Positions 55,955 through 64,000 of a DNA stretch of 64,000 nt are shown piece by piece (position 1 is the stretch's first letter; each line of letters begins with the position of its first letter). The notes under the pieces were generated by a model. That model was not told the DNA's origin. It searched no databases and worked only from the letters and a program-made list of their open reading frames with translations. The position numbers and the translations under genes were made by a program. Source of the stretch: CAZLDI01 sp964558415 (GTDB lineage: Bacteria > Chloroflexota > Dehalococcoidia > SM23-28-2 > RBG-16-64-32); the NCBI GenBank assembly GCA_964558415.1, contig CAZLDI010000010.1:1-64000 (forward strand), given 5' to 3'.

Positions 55955-58900
55955 ATGTTCGCACGAAGCATTCGCCCCCCTGTCACGCCCGGCGACCCCA
56001 ATCCGGCTGCCGCCGCGTCTCTTGCGCAAGACCCTTTGCGCGATGTGCGCGTGCTCAAGCGCTGGGTCAACATTGGTGTCTACGCGGCGATCATCGCTTC
56101 GGAGCCGCTGTACATCTTTGTGCTGCACCAGACTCTAACGCAGGTCCTCGTTGGCCTGGTCATCGGGCTGATCATCGCCTTCGTCGCCATCGAAGGCGCC
56201 TTCGCCCAGATGTTTCGCCTGCGCAAGCGCAGCGCCTACCCCAACGTATTGCTCGTAGAGCTTGGCAGCGTCGCGACGGTGGCCGAAGCGGCCCCCACTG
56301 CGCTCTCCGTCGTTGAACGGCTCCTGGGCGGGCGAGGTTCGCTGCTGGCGTTAACGGAGGAAGGCGGCGGACTCAGCATCGCCGCCGCGTCGGGCATGGA
56401 CGAGCCCGATGCGAGGGACTTGCTGGCCGGGTCAATGATCCAGGCCCGCCACGCCCTGAAACATGGACAGACGGTCTCCCTGGCCTCGTACGGCGGGCGG
56501 CGGGACCGCACCACGCTGACCTACATCCCGATCGTGGCGCTTCAGGACAGGATCGGCGTCCTTGCCGTGCTGTCCGGGCCCCGCAACCGCGATGTCACAG
56601 ACGAGCAACTGCTCCAGGCCCTGGGTATGGCGCTCGGCCTGTCTCTCGACAACCTGCGCCGGCGAGGTGACCTTAACGGCACGCTGTCGCTCTTGACCGC
56701 CACCCTCGAGTCCACGGCGGATGGAATCCTTGTCGTCGACGCGCAGGGCAGGATCAGCAGCCTGAACCAGAACTTCGTCGAGATGTGGGGCATCCCGGAG
56801 TCCGTCCTCGCTTCTCGCAGCGACGATGACGCGCTCGGCTTCGTGCTTAGCCAGCTCAGTGACCCCGAGGAGTTCCTCGCGAAGGTCCGCGAACTCTACG
56901 CCCAACCGCGCGCCGAGAGCTTCGACGTCCTCCACTTCAAGGACGGACGCGTCTTCGAGCGCTACTCCAAGCCCCAGCTCGTCGGCGGCGAAAGCCTTGG
57001 ACGTGTATGGAGCTTTCGGGATGTGACAGAGCGGCGCCTGGCGGAGGACGCTGTCCAGGCGAGCGAGCGGCGCTTCCGCTCGCTAATTGAAAGCAGCGCG
57101 GACGGGCTTGCCCTCATCGACTCGGCCGCAGCGGTGCTGTATGCCGGCCCGTCGACGCAGCGACTCATGGGGTACTCCGCCGAGGAGTTCGTCGGCCTCA
57201 ATATGCTCAGTCTCGTCCACCCGGAAGACCTGCCCACCGCTGAGATGGAGCTTGCCGCCGCGGTTGATGATCCGACGAGAGTCGGCGCGGCCGAGCTCAG
57301 GCTCAAGCACAAGGATGGCGCCTGGCGCTGGTTCGAAGGCACAGCCCGCAACCTGCTCGCGGACGCCGCCGTATCGGCGGTCGTGCTCAACTATCGCGAC
57401 GTGACCGAACGTCGCGCGGCCGAAGAGATGCTGCGGGAGAGCGAGGAGCGGATGCGCGTCATCCTCGATACCGCTCTCGACGCGATCATCACCATCGACT
57501 CCGCCGGCGCGGTCACGAGCTGGAACCCCCAGGCCGAAGCCCTCTTCGGGTGGTCGCGCGCTGACATCCTGGGGCGCAGCCTGACAGAGACGATCATCCC
57601 GGAGCGGTTCGCTGACGCCCACCTGCGCGGCATGAAGCGTTTCCTGGAGACCGGGGACGGCCCCGTGCTCAACGAACGGATTGAAGTCGTGGCGAAGAAC
57701 AGCGCGGGCAGAGAGTTTCCCGTCGAGATCGCGATCGCACCATCGCAGACTGCTGATGGCTATACGTTCAGCGCGTTCATTCGCGACATCAGCGCTCGCA
57801 AACAGGCGGAAGAGGCCCTGCGGGAAGCCGAGGGGAAGTACCGCACACTGGTCGAGCGCCTGCCCGGCATCGTCTACGTGGCCCATCCCGGCGAGCACGG
57901 GGAATGGCTCTACGTGAGCTCCCAGACTCAGCAACTGCTCGGCTACGGCCCTGACGAGTGGATGGAGAACCCGCACCTCTGGTTTGAGCGCGTCCACGAA
58001 GATGACCGCGACGCATCGCTGGGGCATGGCCGGCGCTGCCAGCTGGCTGGCGAACCCGTGTCGGTCGAGTACCGGATGTTCCACAAGGACGGCCGCGTCG
58101 TTTGGTTCCGCGACGAGGCCATGCTGGTGCGCGATGAGACGCGGCAGCCGGTGCTCCAGGGCGTGATGTATGACATCACGGAAGAAATGCTGGCCCGCGA
58201 AGCCCTCCGCGCGAGCGAGGAACGGTACCGCGGCCTCGTGGACACCGCTCAGGACTGCATCTTCACCCTCGCTCCTGACGGCCTACTGACCTCCCTCAAC
58301 CCCGCCTTCGAGACGATGACTGGATGGTCGCGCGAGGAGTGGCTCGGCAAGCACTTCGCGCCCATCGTCCACCCGGATGAGATGGGCAACGCCTTCGAAC
58401 TGTTCAATCGGGTGCTTGCCGGCGAGACTATCGCCTACGAGCTGCGCATCCTGAAGAAGTCCGGCGAATACCTGACCGGAGAGTTCACGTCCACCCCGTT
58501 AATGCAGGACGGCCGCATCGTCAATTTCCTCGGCGTCGCGCGGGACGTCACGGAGCGCAAGCAGGCTGAGGACACCATCCGCCACCTCGCCCACCACGAT
58601 GCGCTCACGGGCCTCCCCAACCGCGCGTTGTTCGAGGACCGCCTCCGCCAGGCGCTTGCCCAGTCCGCGCGCAGCGGCGACGCGCTCGCCGTCATGTTCC
58701 TCGATATCGACCGCTTCAAGCTCGTCAACGATACGATGGGCCACGATAGCGGCGACCGGCTGCTGCAACAGGTCGCCGAGGAGCTCGGCTCTATCGTGCG
58801 CGAAGGTGACACCGTCGCCCGCGTCGGCGGCGACGAGTTCACAATCCTCTTGACAGGTGTCAGTGGCAAAGAAGGCGCCGTCGATATCGCTGAGCGCATC

Positions 58901-59908
58901 CTGGACCGCCTCAAGCAGCCGCGTTTGATCGGCAGCCGCGAGTTCCGCGTCACTACCAGCATCGGGATCACGGTGTATCCGGGCGACGGAACGGATTCGG
59001 AGACCCTGCTCGGCAACGCAGACACCGCCATGTACCGCGCCAAGGAGCTGGGCCGCGACAACTACCAGCTCTTTTCGCCTGCCATGAACGACACGATGCT
59101 GGAGCGCCTCGCCCTCGAGAGCGACCTGCGTAATGCCGTGGAACGCGGCGAGTTCGTCCTGCACTACCAGCCCATCATCGACGTGAAATCCGGGCAGATA
59201 ACCGCCGTCGAAGCGCTCATCCGCTGGCGCCATCCCCAGCGCGGCCTCGTGGCCCCGGACGATTTCATACCGTTTACCGAAGAGACCGGCCTCATCATGC
59301 AGATCGGCGAGTACGCGCTGCGCGAGGCCTGCGCGCAGACCCGGGCCTGGCAGGACGACGGCTTCGATCCTGTCCGCATGATGGTCAACCTCTCCGCCCG
59401 CCAGCTGCTCAACGCCGGGCTCGTCAAGGACATCGCCCGCATCCTCGACGAAACGGGCCTGCCAGCGGAGTTCCTGCACCTGGAGATTACCGAGAGCGCC
59501 GTGATGAAGAACATCGAGTGGAGCGGCATGATACTCCAGCAGCTCCGCGCGATGGGCATCGCCGTGTCCATCGACGACTTCGGCACCGGCTATTCGTCGC
59601 TGGGCTACCTCAAGCGCCTCCCGATAGACGCGGTCAAGATCGACCGCTCCTTCATCCGCGATCTCGCGACGGACGCCAACGACAACGCCATCGTCACCGC
59701 CATCATCGCCATCGCCCGCAGCCTCAAGCTTCGCGTCATCGCCGAGGGCGTCGAGACCACCGAGCAACTCGACTTCCTGCGCTCCCACCACTGCGACGCC
59801 TTCCAGGGCTTCCTCGTCAGCGCCCCCGTCCCCCCGCAGCAGTTCGTGAAGTTCCTGACCCAGAGCCACCGCCCCCGCGCCAAAATCACCTCCATCCGCT
59901 CCGCCTGA
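55955..59908 (+). CDS. GAF, five-PAS, GGDEF and EAL signalling protein
   Basis: 1317 residues. Two N-terminal transmembrane helices lie at about 38-58 and 62-85, with a GAF-like domain at about 95-225. Five PAS units follow, beginning near LLTATLESTADGILVV, RFRSLIESSADGLALI, RMRVILDTALDAIITI, YRTLVERLPGIVYVA and YRGLVDTAQDCIFTL. A GGDEF domain has RVGGDEF near 955 and an EAL domain has VEALIRWRHPQRG near 1085 with ITESAVMKN and DDFGTGYSSLGYLK. Both catalytic signatures look intact, so it can in principle make and break cyclic di-GMP. Confidence 0.93.
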   Translation: MFARSIRPPVTPGDPNPAAAASLAQDPLRDVRVLKRWVNIGVYAAIIASEPLYIFVLHQTLTQVLVGLVIGLIIAFVAIEGAFAQMFRLRKRSAYPNVLLVELGSVATVAEAAPTALSVVERLLGGRGSLLALTEEGGGLSIAAASGMDEPDARDLLAGSMIQARHALKHGQTVSLASYGGRRDRTTLTYIPIVALQDRIGVLAVLSGPRNRDVTDEQLLQALGMALGLSLDNLRRRGDLNGTLSLLTATLESTADGILVVDAQGRISSLNQNFVEMWGIPESVLASRSDDDALGFVLSQLSDPEEFLAKVRELYAQPRAESFDVLHFKDGRVFERYSKPQLVGGESLGRVWSFRDVTERRLAEDAVQASERRFRSLIESSADGLALIDSAAAVLYAGPSTQRLMGYSAEEFVGLNMLSLVHPEDLPTAEMELAAAVDDPTRVGAAELRLKHKDGAWRWFEGTARNLLADAAVSAVVLNYRDVTERRAAEEMLRESEERMRVILDTALDAIITIDSAGAVTSWNPQAEALFGWSRADILGRSLTETIIPERFADAHLRGMKRFLETGDGPVLNERIEVVAKNSAGREFPVEIAIAPSQTADGYTFSAFIRDISARKQAEEALREAEGKYRTLVERLPGIVYVAHPGEHGEWLYVSSQTQQLLGYGPDEWMENPHLWFERVHEDDRDASLGHGRRCQLAGEPVSVEYRMFHKDGRVVWFRDEAMLVRDETRQPVLQGVMYDITEEMLAREALRASEERYRGLVDTAQDCIFTLAPDGLLTSLNPAFETMTGWSREEWLGKHFAPIVHPDEMGNAFELFNRVLAGETIAYELRILKKSGEYLTGEFTSTPLMQDGRIVNFLGVARDVTERKQAEDTIRHLAHHDALTGLPNRALFEDRLRQALAQSARSGDALAVMFLDIDRFKLVNDTMGHDSGDRLLQQVAEELGSIVREGDTVARVGGDEFTILLTGVSGKEGAVDIAERILDRLKQPRLIGSREFRVTTSIGITVYPGDGTDSETLLGNADTAMYRAKELGRDNYQLFSPAMNDTMLERLALESDLRNAVERGEFVLHYQPIIDVKSGQITAVEALIRWRHPQRGLVAPDDFIPFTEETGLIMQIGEYALREACAQTRAWQDDGFDPVRMMVNLSARQLLNAGLVKDIARILDETGLPAEFLHLEITESAVMKNIEWSGMILQQLRAMGIAVSIDDFGTGYSSLGYLKRLPIDAVKIDRSFIRDLATDANDNAIVTAIIAIARSLKLRVIAEGVETTEQLDFLRSHHCDAFQGFLVSAPVPPQQFVKFLTQSHRPRAKITSIRSA

Positions 59909-59977
59909 CACCCGCATAGTGAGCAGCTTCCAACAGATCTCGTACCCGCCGCGGCTTCGGCCCTGCGGGCCGCCCCC

Positions 59978-60005
59978 GTAGCTGCAGCGGCTTCAGCCCT
60001 GCCTC
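59978..60005 (+). repeat. GTAGCTGCAG repeat, copy near 60 kb
   Basis: This copy reads GTAGCTGCAGCGGCTTCAGC then CCTGCCTC, identical over its core to the copy at 19814. A diverged relative lies at 59938-59967. Confidence 0.75.
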
Positions 60006-60047
60006 ATCGCCGAAGGCCACTCCCCCGCCTGGCACCCACCCCCGTCG

Positions 60048-60113
60048 CCCTCTGACCCCTTGCCCCTCTGACCCCTTGCCCCTCGCCCCTCTGCCCCCTG
60101 TCCCCTGCCCCCC
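60048..60113 (+). repeat. Short C-rich tandem array
   Basis: About seven imperfect units of the type CCCCTCTGACCCCTTG without spacers, between the GGDEF-EAL gene and the XdhC N-domain gene. It is noncoding and similar in character to the array at 24184. Confidence 0.6.
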
Positions 60114-60141
60114 TGACATCTGTCATCTAACATCTATCATC

Positions 60142-60147
60142 TATAAT
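60142..60147 (+). promoter_or_regulatory. -10 box placed for a leaderless message
   Basis: TATAAT, six bases, then ATG 60154. Confidence 0.55.
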
Positions 60148-60153
60148 CTCCCC

Positions 60154-60465
60154 ATGGACACCGTCTTCCAGCAGCTAAAGCAATCCCTCGACGCCCGCGA
60201 GCCCGCCGTGCTCGCCACCGTCGCCGCCACGCGCGGCTCCACCCCGCGCAGCCCCGGCGCCCGCATGCTCGTCCGCCCGGACGGCGTCACCTGCGGCACC
60301 ATCGGCGGCGGCTGCGGCGAATCCGAAGTCATCTACGCCGCCATGGAAGTCCACGCCGACGGCCGTCCCCGCCTCGTCCACGTAGACCTCACCAACCCCA
60401 TCGACGGCGACGACAAGATCTGCGGCGGCGTCATGGACATCTTCCTCGAGCGCATCGACCCGTAG
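60154..60465 (+). CDS. XdhC/CoxI N-terminal domain protein (stand-alone)
   Basis: 103 residues consisting only of the XdhC N-terminal domain: GSTPRSPGARMLVRPDGVTC followed by GTIGGGCGESEV with the conserved cysteine, and a second cysteine in KICGGVMDIFLE. It lacks the Rossmann domain found in the relative at 53469, and has the GGGC motif which that protein lacks. It starts six bases after a TATAAT. Confidence 0.85.
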   Translation: MDTVFQQLKQSLDAREPAVLATVAATRGSTPRSPGARMLVRPDGVTCGTIGGGCGESEVIYAAMEVHADGRPRLVHVDLTNPIDGDDKICGGVMDIFLERIDP

Positions 60466-60549
60466 GAGCGCGTTTCAAACCCGCCCGCCGCTCACGGACC
60501 CGGGTGGAGGGTGGGTGCCCAGTCTCGCATGCTAAAATCGAACCCCGCC

Positions 60550-60741
60550 ATGGCTCTCTCCGAAGCCGACACGCGCGCCAAGCTCATCGATCCCGCCCTC
60601 CACGCTCGAGGCTGGACCGAAGCCCTCATCCGCCGCGAAGAGACCGCGCCCGCCATCGAGATCATCGAAGGCAAAGCCCGCCGCAGCCCTCGCCCTGGCC
60701 GCGTCGACCACATCCTCCCGCCCCGGCCGCGCGCCCTTTGA
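60550..60741 (+). pseudogene. N-terminal fragment of a type I restriction R subunit
   Basis: ATG 60550 opens MALSEADTRAKLIDPALHAR then GWTEALIRREETAPAIEIIEG, the recognisable start of an EcoEI-type HsdR. Homology stops near 60717 and the frame closes at 60741, inside an insertion-sequence remnant that reads the other way. The gene has lost more than 90% of its length. Confidence 0.65.
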
Positions 60742-60868
60742 GAGAGCCACGATCTGCTCCTCCGTGAAGCGACTTCGTGGCATCTCGGTCCTCCTATCGT
60801 TCCCTGGAACGCGCCAAGACGGGCGCCTGTTTAGACGGGAGGACCGCGATTTAAAGTGGAGCAGGTCA
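60728..60868 (-). mobile_element. Left end of an IS3-family-like insertion sequence
   Basis: On the minus strand the end TGACCTGCTCCACTTTAAAT starts at 60868. AGGAGG and ATG (60783) follow, and the first 15 codons read MPRSRFTEEQIVALS, as in IS3-family OrfA. The rest of the element is missing and joined to the HsdR fragment. Only one terminal end can be seen. Confidence 0.6.
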
Positions 60869-60891
60869 CACATGGTGTGCAATTGCATGCC

Positions 60892-60920
60892 TTGACTGCC
60901 GAACAGGCGTTCTGTACTAT
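60892..60920 (+). promoter_or_regulatory. Promoter of the methylase-nuclease pair
   Basis: TTGACT (60892-60897) and TACTAT (60915-60920) are separated by 17 bases. The predicted transcript start (about 60927) lies between two in-frame ATGs, favouring ATG 60932. Confidence 0.65.
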
Positions 60921-60931
60921 CAATGACTAAT

Positions 60932-63106
60932 ATGACGAAAGAGAATGAAGTTGAAAAAGCGAGTCGGTGTGCCCTCGAGGATGATAGCTTCCCGTTTGAG
61001 GAATTAAGCCGAATCGCAGAAGTCGAAAGCTGGCGAAAGGAAATATATCGCCCCACTTACCACATGCATAAGTGGTGGGCACAACGTCTCGGCTCCGTAT
61101 TCAGAGGAATCCTCATCGGGGCTCTAACGGAGCCGGGTGGGGAAGTCCTAGCGAGGTTTTATCGTCCCGTGCGGCTGAAGGGTATCGTCTTCGATCCATT
61201 TATGGGGAGCGGCACAACCATAGGGGAAGCCCTGAAGCTCGGCCTTCGTGCTGTCGGAAGGGACATTAACCCGGTATCAGAATTTATCGTGAGGGTCGCG
61301 CTTGCCAAGCATGATCGTTCGAAAGTGGAAGCTGAATTCGCTTCCATCGAACGTGATGTCCGCGATGCGATAAGGAAACGTTACCAGTGCCTTGGGCCGG
61401 ATGGATCGGTGGTTGACGCCTTGTACTTCTTTTGGGTCAAGGTAGTTCGCTGTCCGGGCTGCGACCGAGACGTGGATCTGTTCTCGTCATACGTTTTCGC
61501 CAAAAATGCCTACGCTCATCGGATTCCGCGGTGCAGAGTTATCTGCCGTGGATGCGGAGAGGTAGGCGAGGCGAAGTACGGCGAGCACAATTACGAATGT
61601 TCGTCATGCCACGATGAGTTCGATCCCATAGTCGGGCCAGTGCGAGGCGCCAAGGTCCAGTGTGGCTACTGCCGGCAGGATTTCTCCATAGCAAACGCCG
61701 TTCGCCGCGAGGGAGGACCACCCCGGCATCGGATGTATGCCAAGCTCGTACTGCACAAGCAAGGCCGGAAGACGTACTTGCGGACAACGGCAGGGGACGC
61801 GCTGGCCTATGAAGAGGCAGCCACCGAGCTCAGCCGCCGACCTGGCTTATTCCCGGTCGTATCACTGGCGGACGGACACAACACAAAGCAGGTCTTGAAC
61901 TATGGGTACCGATACTGGCACGAGATGTTCAACGAACGGCAGCTGTTATGCCTGGGCCTTCTAGCGGAGCGCATTCGCTCCATAGGCGATACCAAGCTCC
62001 GGGATCTATTCATTACCCTATTCTCCGGAACCCTCGAATTTAGCAACATGTTCGCGTCTTACAAGGGCGAGGGCACTGGCGCCGTAAGGCATATGTTCTC
62101 ACATCACGTTTTGAAGCCTGAGAGGATGCCGATAGAGGCTAACGTGTGGGGCACAAGCAAGAGTTCTGGCTCGTTCGCGACCTTGTTCAAGTCCCGAGTG
62201 CTTCGAGCGCTCGATTACGCTGATCGGCCGTTCGAGATTAGAGCCAACGGTGGCGAAAAGAAGATTTTTTTCCTATCAGATTCGATGGGGTATGAGGCAA
62301 GTCGAACCTTTGGTGAGTTCAACGAAGGGAACGTAGCCGTCTATCTTTCGTGTGGGGATTCCGCAGACACGGATTTGCCGGATGAGAGCATAGACGCAAT
62401 CGTGACGGACCCTCCCTTTTTTGACAACGTGCACTATTCAGAGCTCGCGGATTTCTTCTACGTCTGGCAGCAACATGTGGTTCACGGGCCTTCCGGGGGC
62501 ACTACAACACGACGAGAAGGAGAGGTTCAATCGACCGACGCCGATATCTTCGCACGTCGGTTGATGGGTGTACTGAGAGAGTGTAAACGTGTTCTCAAGC
62601 GTAACGGAATATTGGCGTTCACGTACCACCATTCGCGACCGGATGGCTGGAAGGCGGTACTCTCGGCGGTTGTCAAGTCTGGCTTTTGGATTACCGCAGT
62701 TCAGCCCGTCAAATCGGAAATGTCGGTAGCGACGCCCAAGAGTCGAGCGAGCCATCCGATTGACGTAGATGTTGTCTTCGTGTGTCGCAAGTCTGGCGTT
62801 GCCCAATTTCAGTCACGACCGCTCAAGGATGTGGTAAGTGAGTCGCAACACGAGACGTTGAAGCAGGCTGACCGATTTCTTAAGGTCGGTCGCAGGCTGG
62901 GTTACGGCGACTTGAGGGTGGTCTTTTTCGCTCATATGATTCGACAACTCTCACACTTCGGAAGTGCAGATGAGGCCGATGAACTACTAAATCAACTAGA
63001 TGACCGGGTCGAATCACTGGTCGATGGCCTGTGGCGCATCCATTCGGAGGAACCGGTGGTCCATCACGGTCAGTTACCACTCGTCGAGGAGGCGGCGTTG
63101 CCGTGA
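60932..63106 (+). CDS. Zinc-ribbon DNA methylase, DUF1156/COG1743-like
   Basis: About 724 residues from ATG 60932 (residue numbers here are from the ATG at 60923). An N-terminal block (ELSRIAEVESWRKEIYRPTY, HKWWAQRLGSVFRG) leads into SAM motif I DPFMGSGTT at 91-99. Four CxxC knuckles at 177-180, 208-211, 226-229 and 247-250 form likely zinc ribbons. The catalytic DPPF is at 496-499, followed by HYSELADFFYVW. The family comprises adenine- or cytosine-N4-type DNA methylases often found in defence loci. The gene is richer in A/T than its neighbours, and its stop overlaps the start of a nuclease gene. Confidence 0.85.
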   Translation: MTKENEVEKASRCALEDDSFPFEELSRIAEVESWRKEIYRPTYHMHKWWAQRLGSVFRGILIGALTEPGGEVLARFYRPVRLKGIVFDPFMGSGTTIGEALKLGLRAVGRDINPVSEFIVRVALAKHDRSKVEAEFASIERDVRDAIRKRYQCLGPDGSVVDALYFFWVKVVRCPGCDRDVDLFSSYVFAKNAYAHRIPRCRVICRGCGEVGEAKYGEHNYECSSCHDEFDPIVGPVRGAKVQCGYCRQDFSIANAVRREGGPPRHRMYAKLVLHKQGRKTYLRTTAGDALAYEEAATELSRRPGLFPVVSLADGHNTKQVLNYGYRYWHEMFNERQLLCLGLLAERIRSIGDTKLRDLFITLFSGTLEFSNMFASYKGEGTGAVRHMFSHHVLKPERMPIEANVWGTSKSSGSFATLFKSRVLRALDYADRPFEIRANGGEKKIFFLSDSMGYEASRTFGEFNEGNVAVYLSCGDSADTDLPDESIDAIVTDPPFFDNVHYSELADFFYVWQQHVVHGPSGGTTTRREGEVQSTDADIFARRLMGVLRECKRVLKRNGILAFTYHHSRPDGWKAVLSAVVKSGFWITAVQPVKSEMSVATPKSRASHPIDVDVVFVCRKSGVAQFQSRPLKDVVSESQHETLKQADRFLKVGRRLGYGDLRVVFFAHMIRQLSHFGSADEADELLNQLDDRVESLVDGLWRIHSEEPVVHHGQLPLVEEAALP

Positions 63107-63906
63107 CGGCTTGCCTCGACGTTTTCGCCGAGTGCTATCGTGCGATCCGATCTGGCGTTCCAATCGTCCGCGAGAGTTCGCGAGACAAGGAATTCCACCT
63201 CCAAAACTGGGTCAGCGACCGTCTTTCAGCGACGGGCCTGACATTTGAGGGTCGTGGTCGGAACGCGTATCCAGACTTCGTGCTGGTTGATCGGCCTGAG
63301 GGATATGAGGTCAAGGGCCTGGCGCATCCTGGCCGCGAATTAAACTACGACGCAAACAGCCAGATACCCACCGGTAAACATAGTGGACGCGACATCTTTT
63401 ACGTCTTCGGGCGGTATCCCACGGGCGACCAGCGCGAGTTTGAGATCATTGATCTGATCATCAGTCACGGCAGTTTCCTGAACGCCGACGAGGACTACGT
63501 TCACAAGAACCAGCACATCAAAGCGTTTGGCAGCTACGGCGACATTATGATTCGGGATCGGAAAATGTACGTTGTCCCAACGCCTCTTGCGTTGACGGTG
63601 GGGACCCAGGGACACGCTACTCTGATACTGCCTTCAGGAATCGAAGTTGATGATCGCGTAGTTCCAATCGGTGACCTAACCAGGATTGAGGCCGATCAGT
63701 TGGTAGTGGGCTATAACTTCGATCTGCGGACGAACAAGATCACGGCTCAGCTTATTCCGAATCCCCACGCGGGCCGTGAACATCGCTTCACCGCATATCG
63801 TATGAACGATGACAGCGAGCGGACTGTCTCACTTCGTGGCCAAGATGTTGTCGTCGCAGAGCACGAACGAGAACTGGGACGAAGCGAGGCCGAAGGCGAC
63901 GAATAG
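63103..63906 (+). CDS. PD-(D/E)XK restriction endonuclease-like protein
   Basis: 267 residues from GTG 63103, which shares GTGA with the methylase stop and is preceded by GAGGAGG. The active-site pattern is Asp58 in NAYPDFVL, then Glu69-Val-Lys71 in GYEVKGL, with a helical Glu30 before. The C-terminal half (about 160-255) is beta-rich and unfamiliar (TLILPSGIEVDDRVVPIGDL). Coupling to a DNA methylase argues for a restriction partner. It has low-GC codon use like the methylase. Confidence 0.8.
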   Translation: MTACLDVFAECYRAIRSGVPIVRESSRDKEFHLQNWVSDRLSATGLTFEGRGRNAYPDFVLVDRPEGYEVKGLAHPGRELNYDANSQIPTGKHSGRDIFYVFGRYPTGDQREFEIIDLIISHGSFLNADEDYVHKNQHIKAFGSYGDIMIRDRKMYVVPTPLALTVGTQGHATLILPSGIEVDDRVVPIGDLTRIEADQLVVGYNFDLRTNKITAQLIPNPHAGREHRFTAYRMNDDSERTVSLRGQDVVVAEHERELGRSEAEGDE

Positions 63907-63939
63907 GTCCAGCAATGCTTTTGCTGAACATCTGGTCGT

Positions 63940-64000
63940 GTGAAAGACATTGATCGTTCAACCCTAGAATCGGCGATTCGGGATCAATTTCGAACTCAGG
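63940..64000 (+). CDS. Start of a further gene, cut by the window end
   Basis: GTG 63940 opens a frame of 20 codons (KDIDRSTLESAIRDQFRTQ) that is still open at the window edge, 33 bp after the nuclease stop and on the same strand. It is too short to identify. It may be a third member of the defence operon. Confidence 0.4.
   Translation, partial: MKDIDRSTLESAIRDQFRTQ

Noticed and set aside
58499..59917. A 472-residue frame antisense to the GGDEF-EAL protein
   Set aside because: The plus frame carries intact GGDEF and EAL signatures; the antisense one is a shadow.

Overview
The window is GC-rich bacterial DNA with long runs of housekeeping genes, intergenic hairpin repeats and small accessory modules. 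The genes dapB, asd, dapA, coaBC, coaX, dnaA, obgE, nadD and gyrB, together with start codons that often sit directly behind a -10 box, Cys-containing lipoproteins, dockerin-like tails and DUF11 proteins, suggest an environmental Chloroflexota-like bacterium, possibly of the Dehalococcoidia. This is an inference: no rRNA or other diagnostic marker is present.

Layout. 1-13.6 kb holds lysine/cell-wall precursor genes (dapB, asd, dapA) with a flavoprotein, a secreted phosphoesterase, lipoproteins, an aldo/keto reductase and a leucyl aminopeptidase. 13.6-22.5 kb holds coenzyme A genes (coaBC, coaX) back to back with dnaA, then obgE-nadD, a REP-associated transposase (RAYT) among its repeats, and gyrB. 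22.5-31.5 kb is a repeat-rich accessory zone: a P450, MNT/HEPN toxin-antitoxin modules and an HsdR / fused HsdM-HsdS / HEPN operon. 31.7-39.2 kb holds a c-di-GMP signalling pair, a second MNT/HEPN module, a DUF4143 ATPase, NAD-dependent formate dehydrogenase, trmO and an endonuclease III-like glycosylase. 39.6-52 kb holds a membrane TIR protein, decayed regulator fragments, a hemolysin III-like protein, an aminopeptidase, two P450s and a 1607-residue secreted protein. 52-60.5 kb holds ychF, VOC, XdhC-like, aquaporin and PPOX genes and a five-PAS GGDEF-EAL protein. 60.5-64 kb is a lower-GC defence segment: an HsdR fragment, an IS end, a zinc-ribbon DNA methylase and a PD-(D/E)XK nuclease.

The most unusual signal is positional. 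Small accessory modules sit exactly at the 3' ends of conserved genes, and each is bracketed by an extra diverged copy of that gene's 3' end. A PIN/helix-turn-helix module lies between asd and an 82% identical 61-bp copy of its end. An MNT/HEPN module and a DUF4143 ATPase lie between three copies (58-83 bp, 93-94% identical) of the formate dehydrogenase end. The extra copies still encode the right C-terminal residues and stop codon. This looks like repeated module capture at gene ends, with no integrase in sight.

Other notable signals are an interspersed hairpin family whose inner stem changes by compensation while its loop stays fixed, a RAYT gene bracketed by inverted repeat copies, and seven genes in which exactly six bases separate a -10 hexamer from the start codon, implying leaderless mRNAs.
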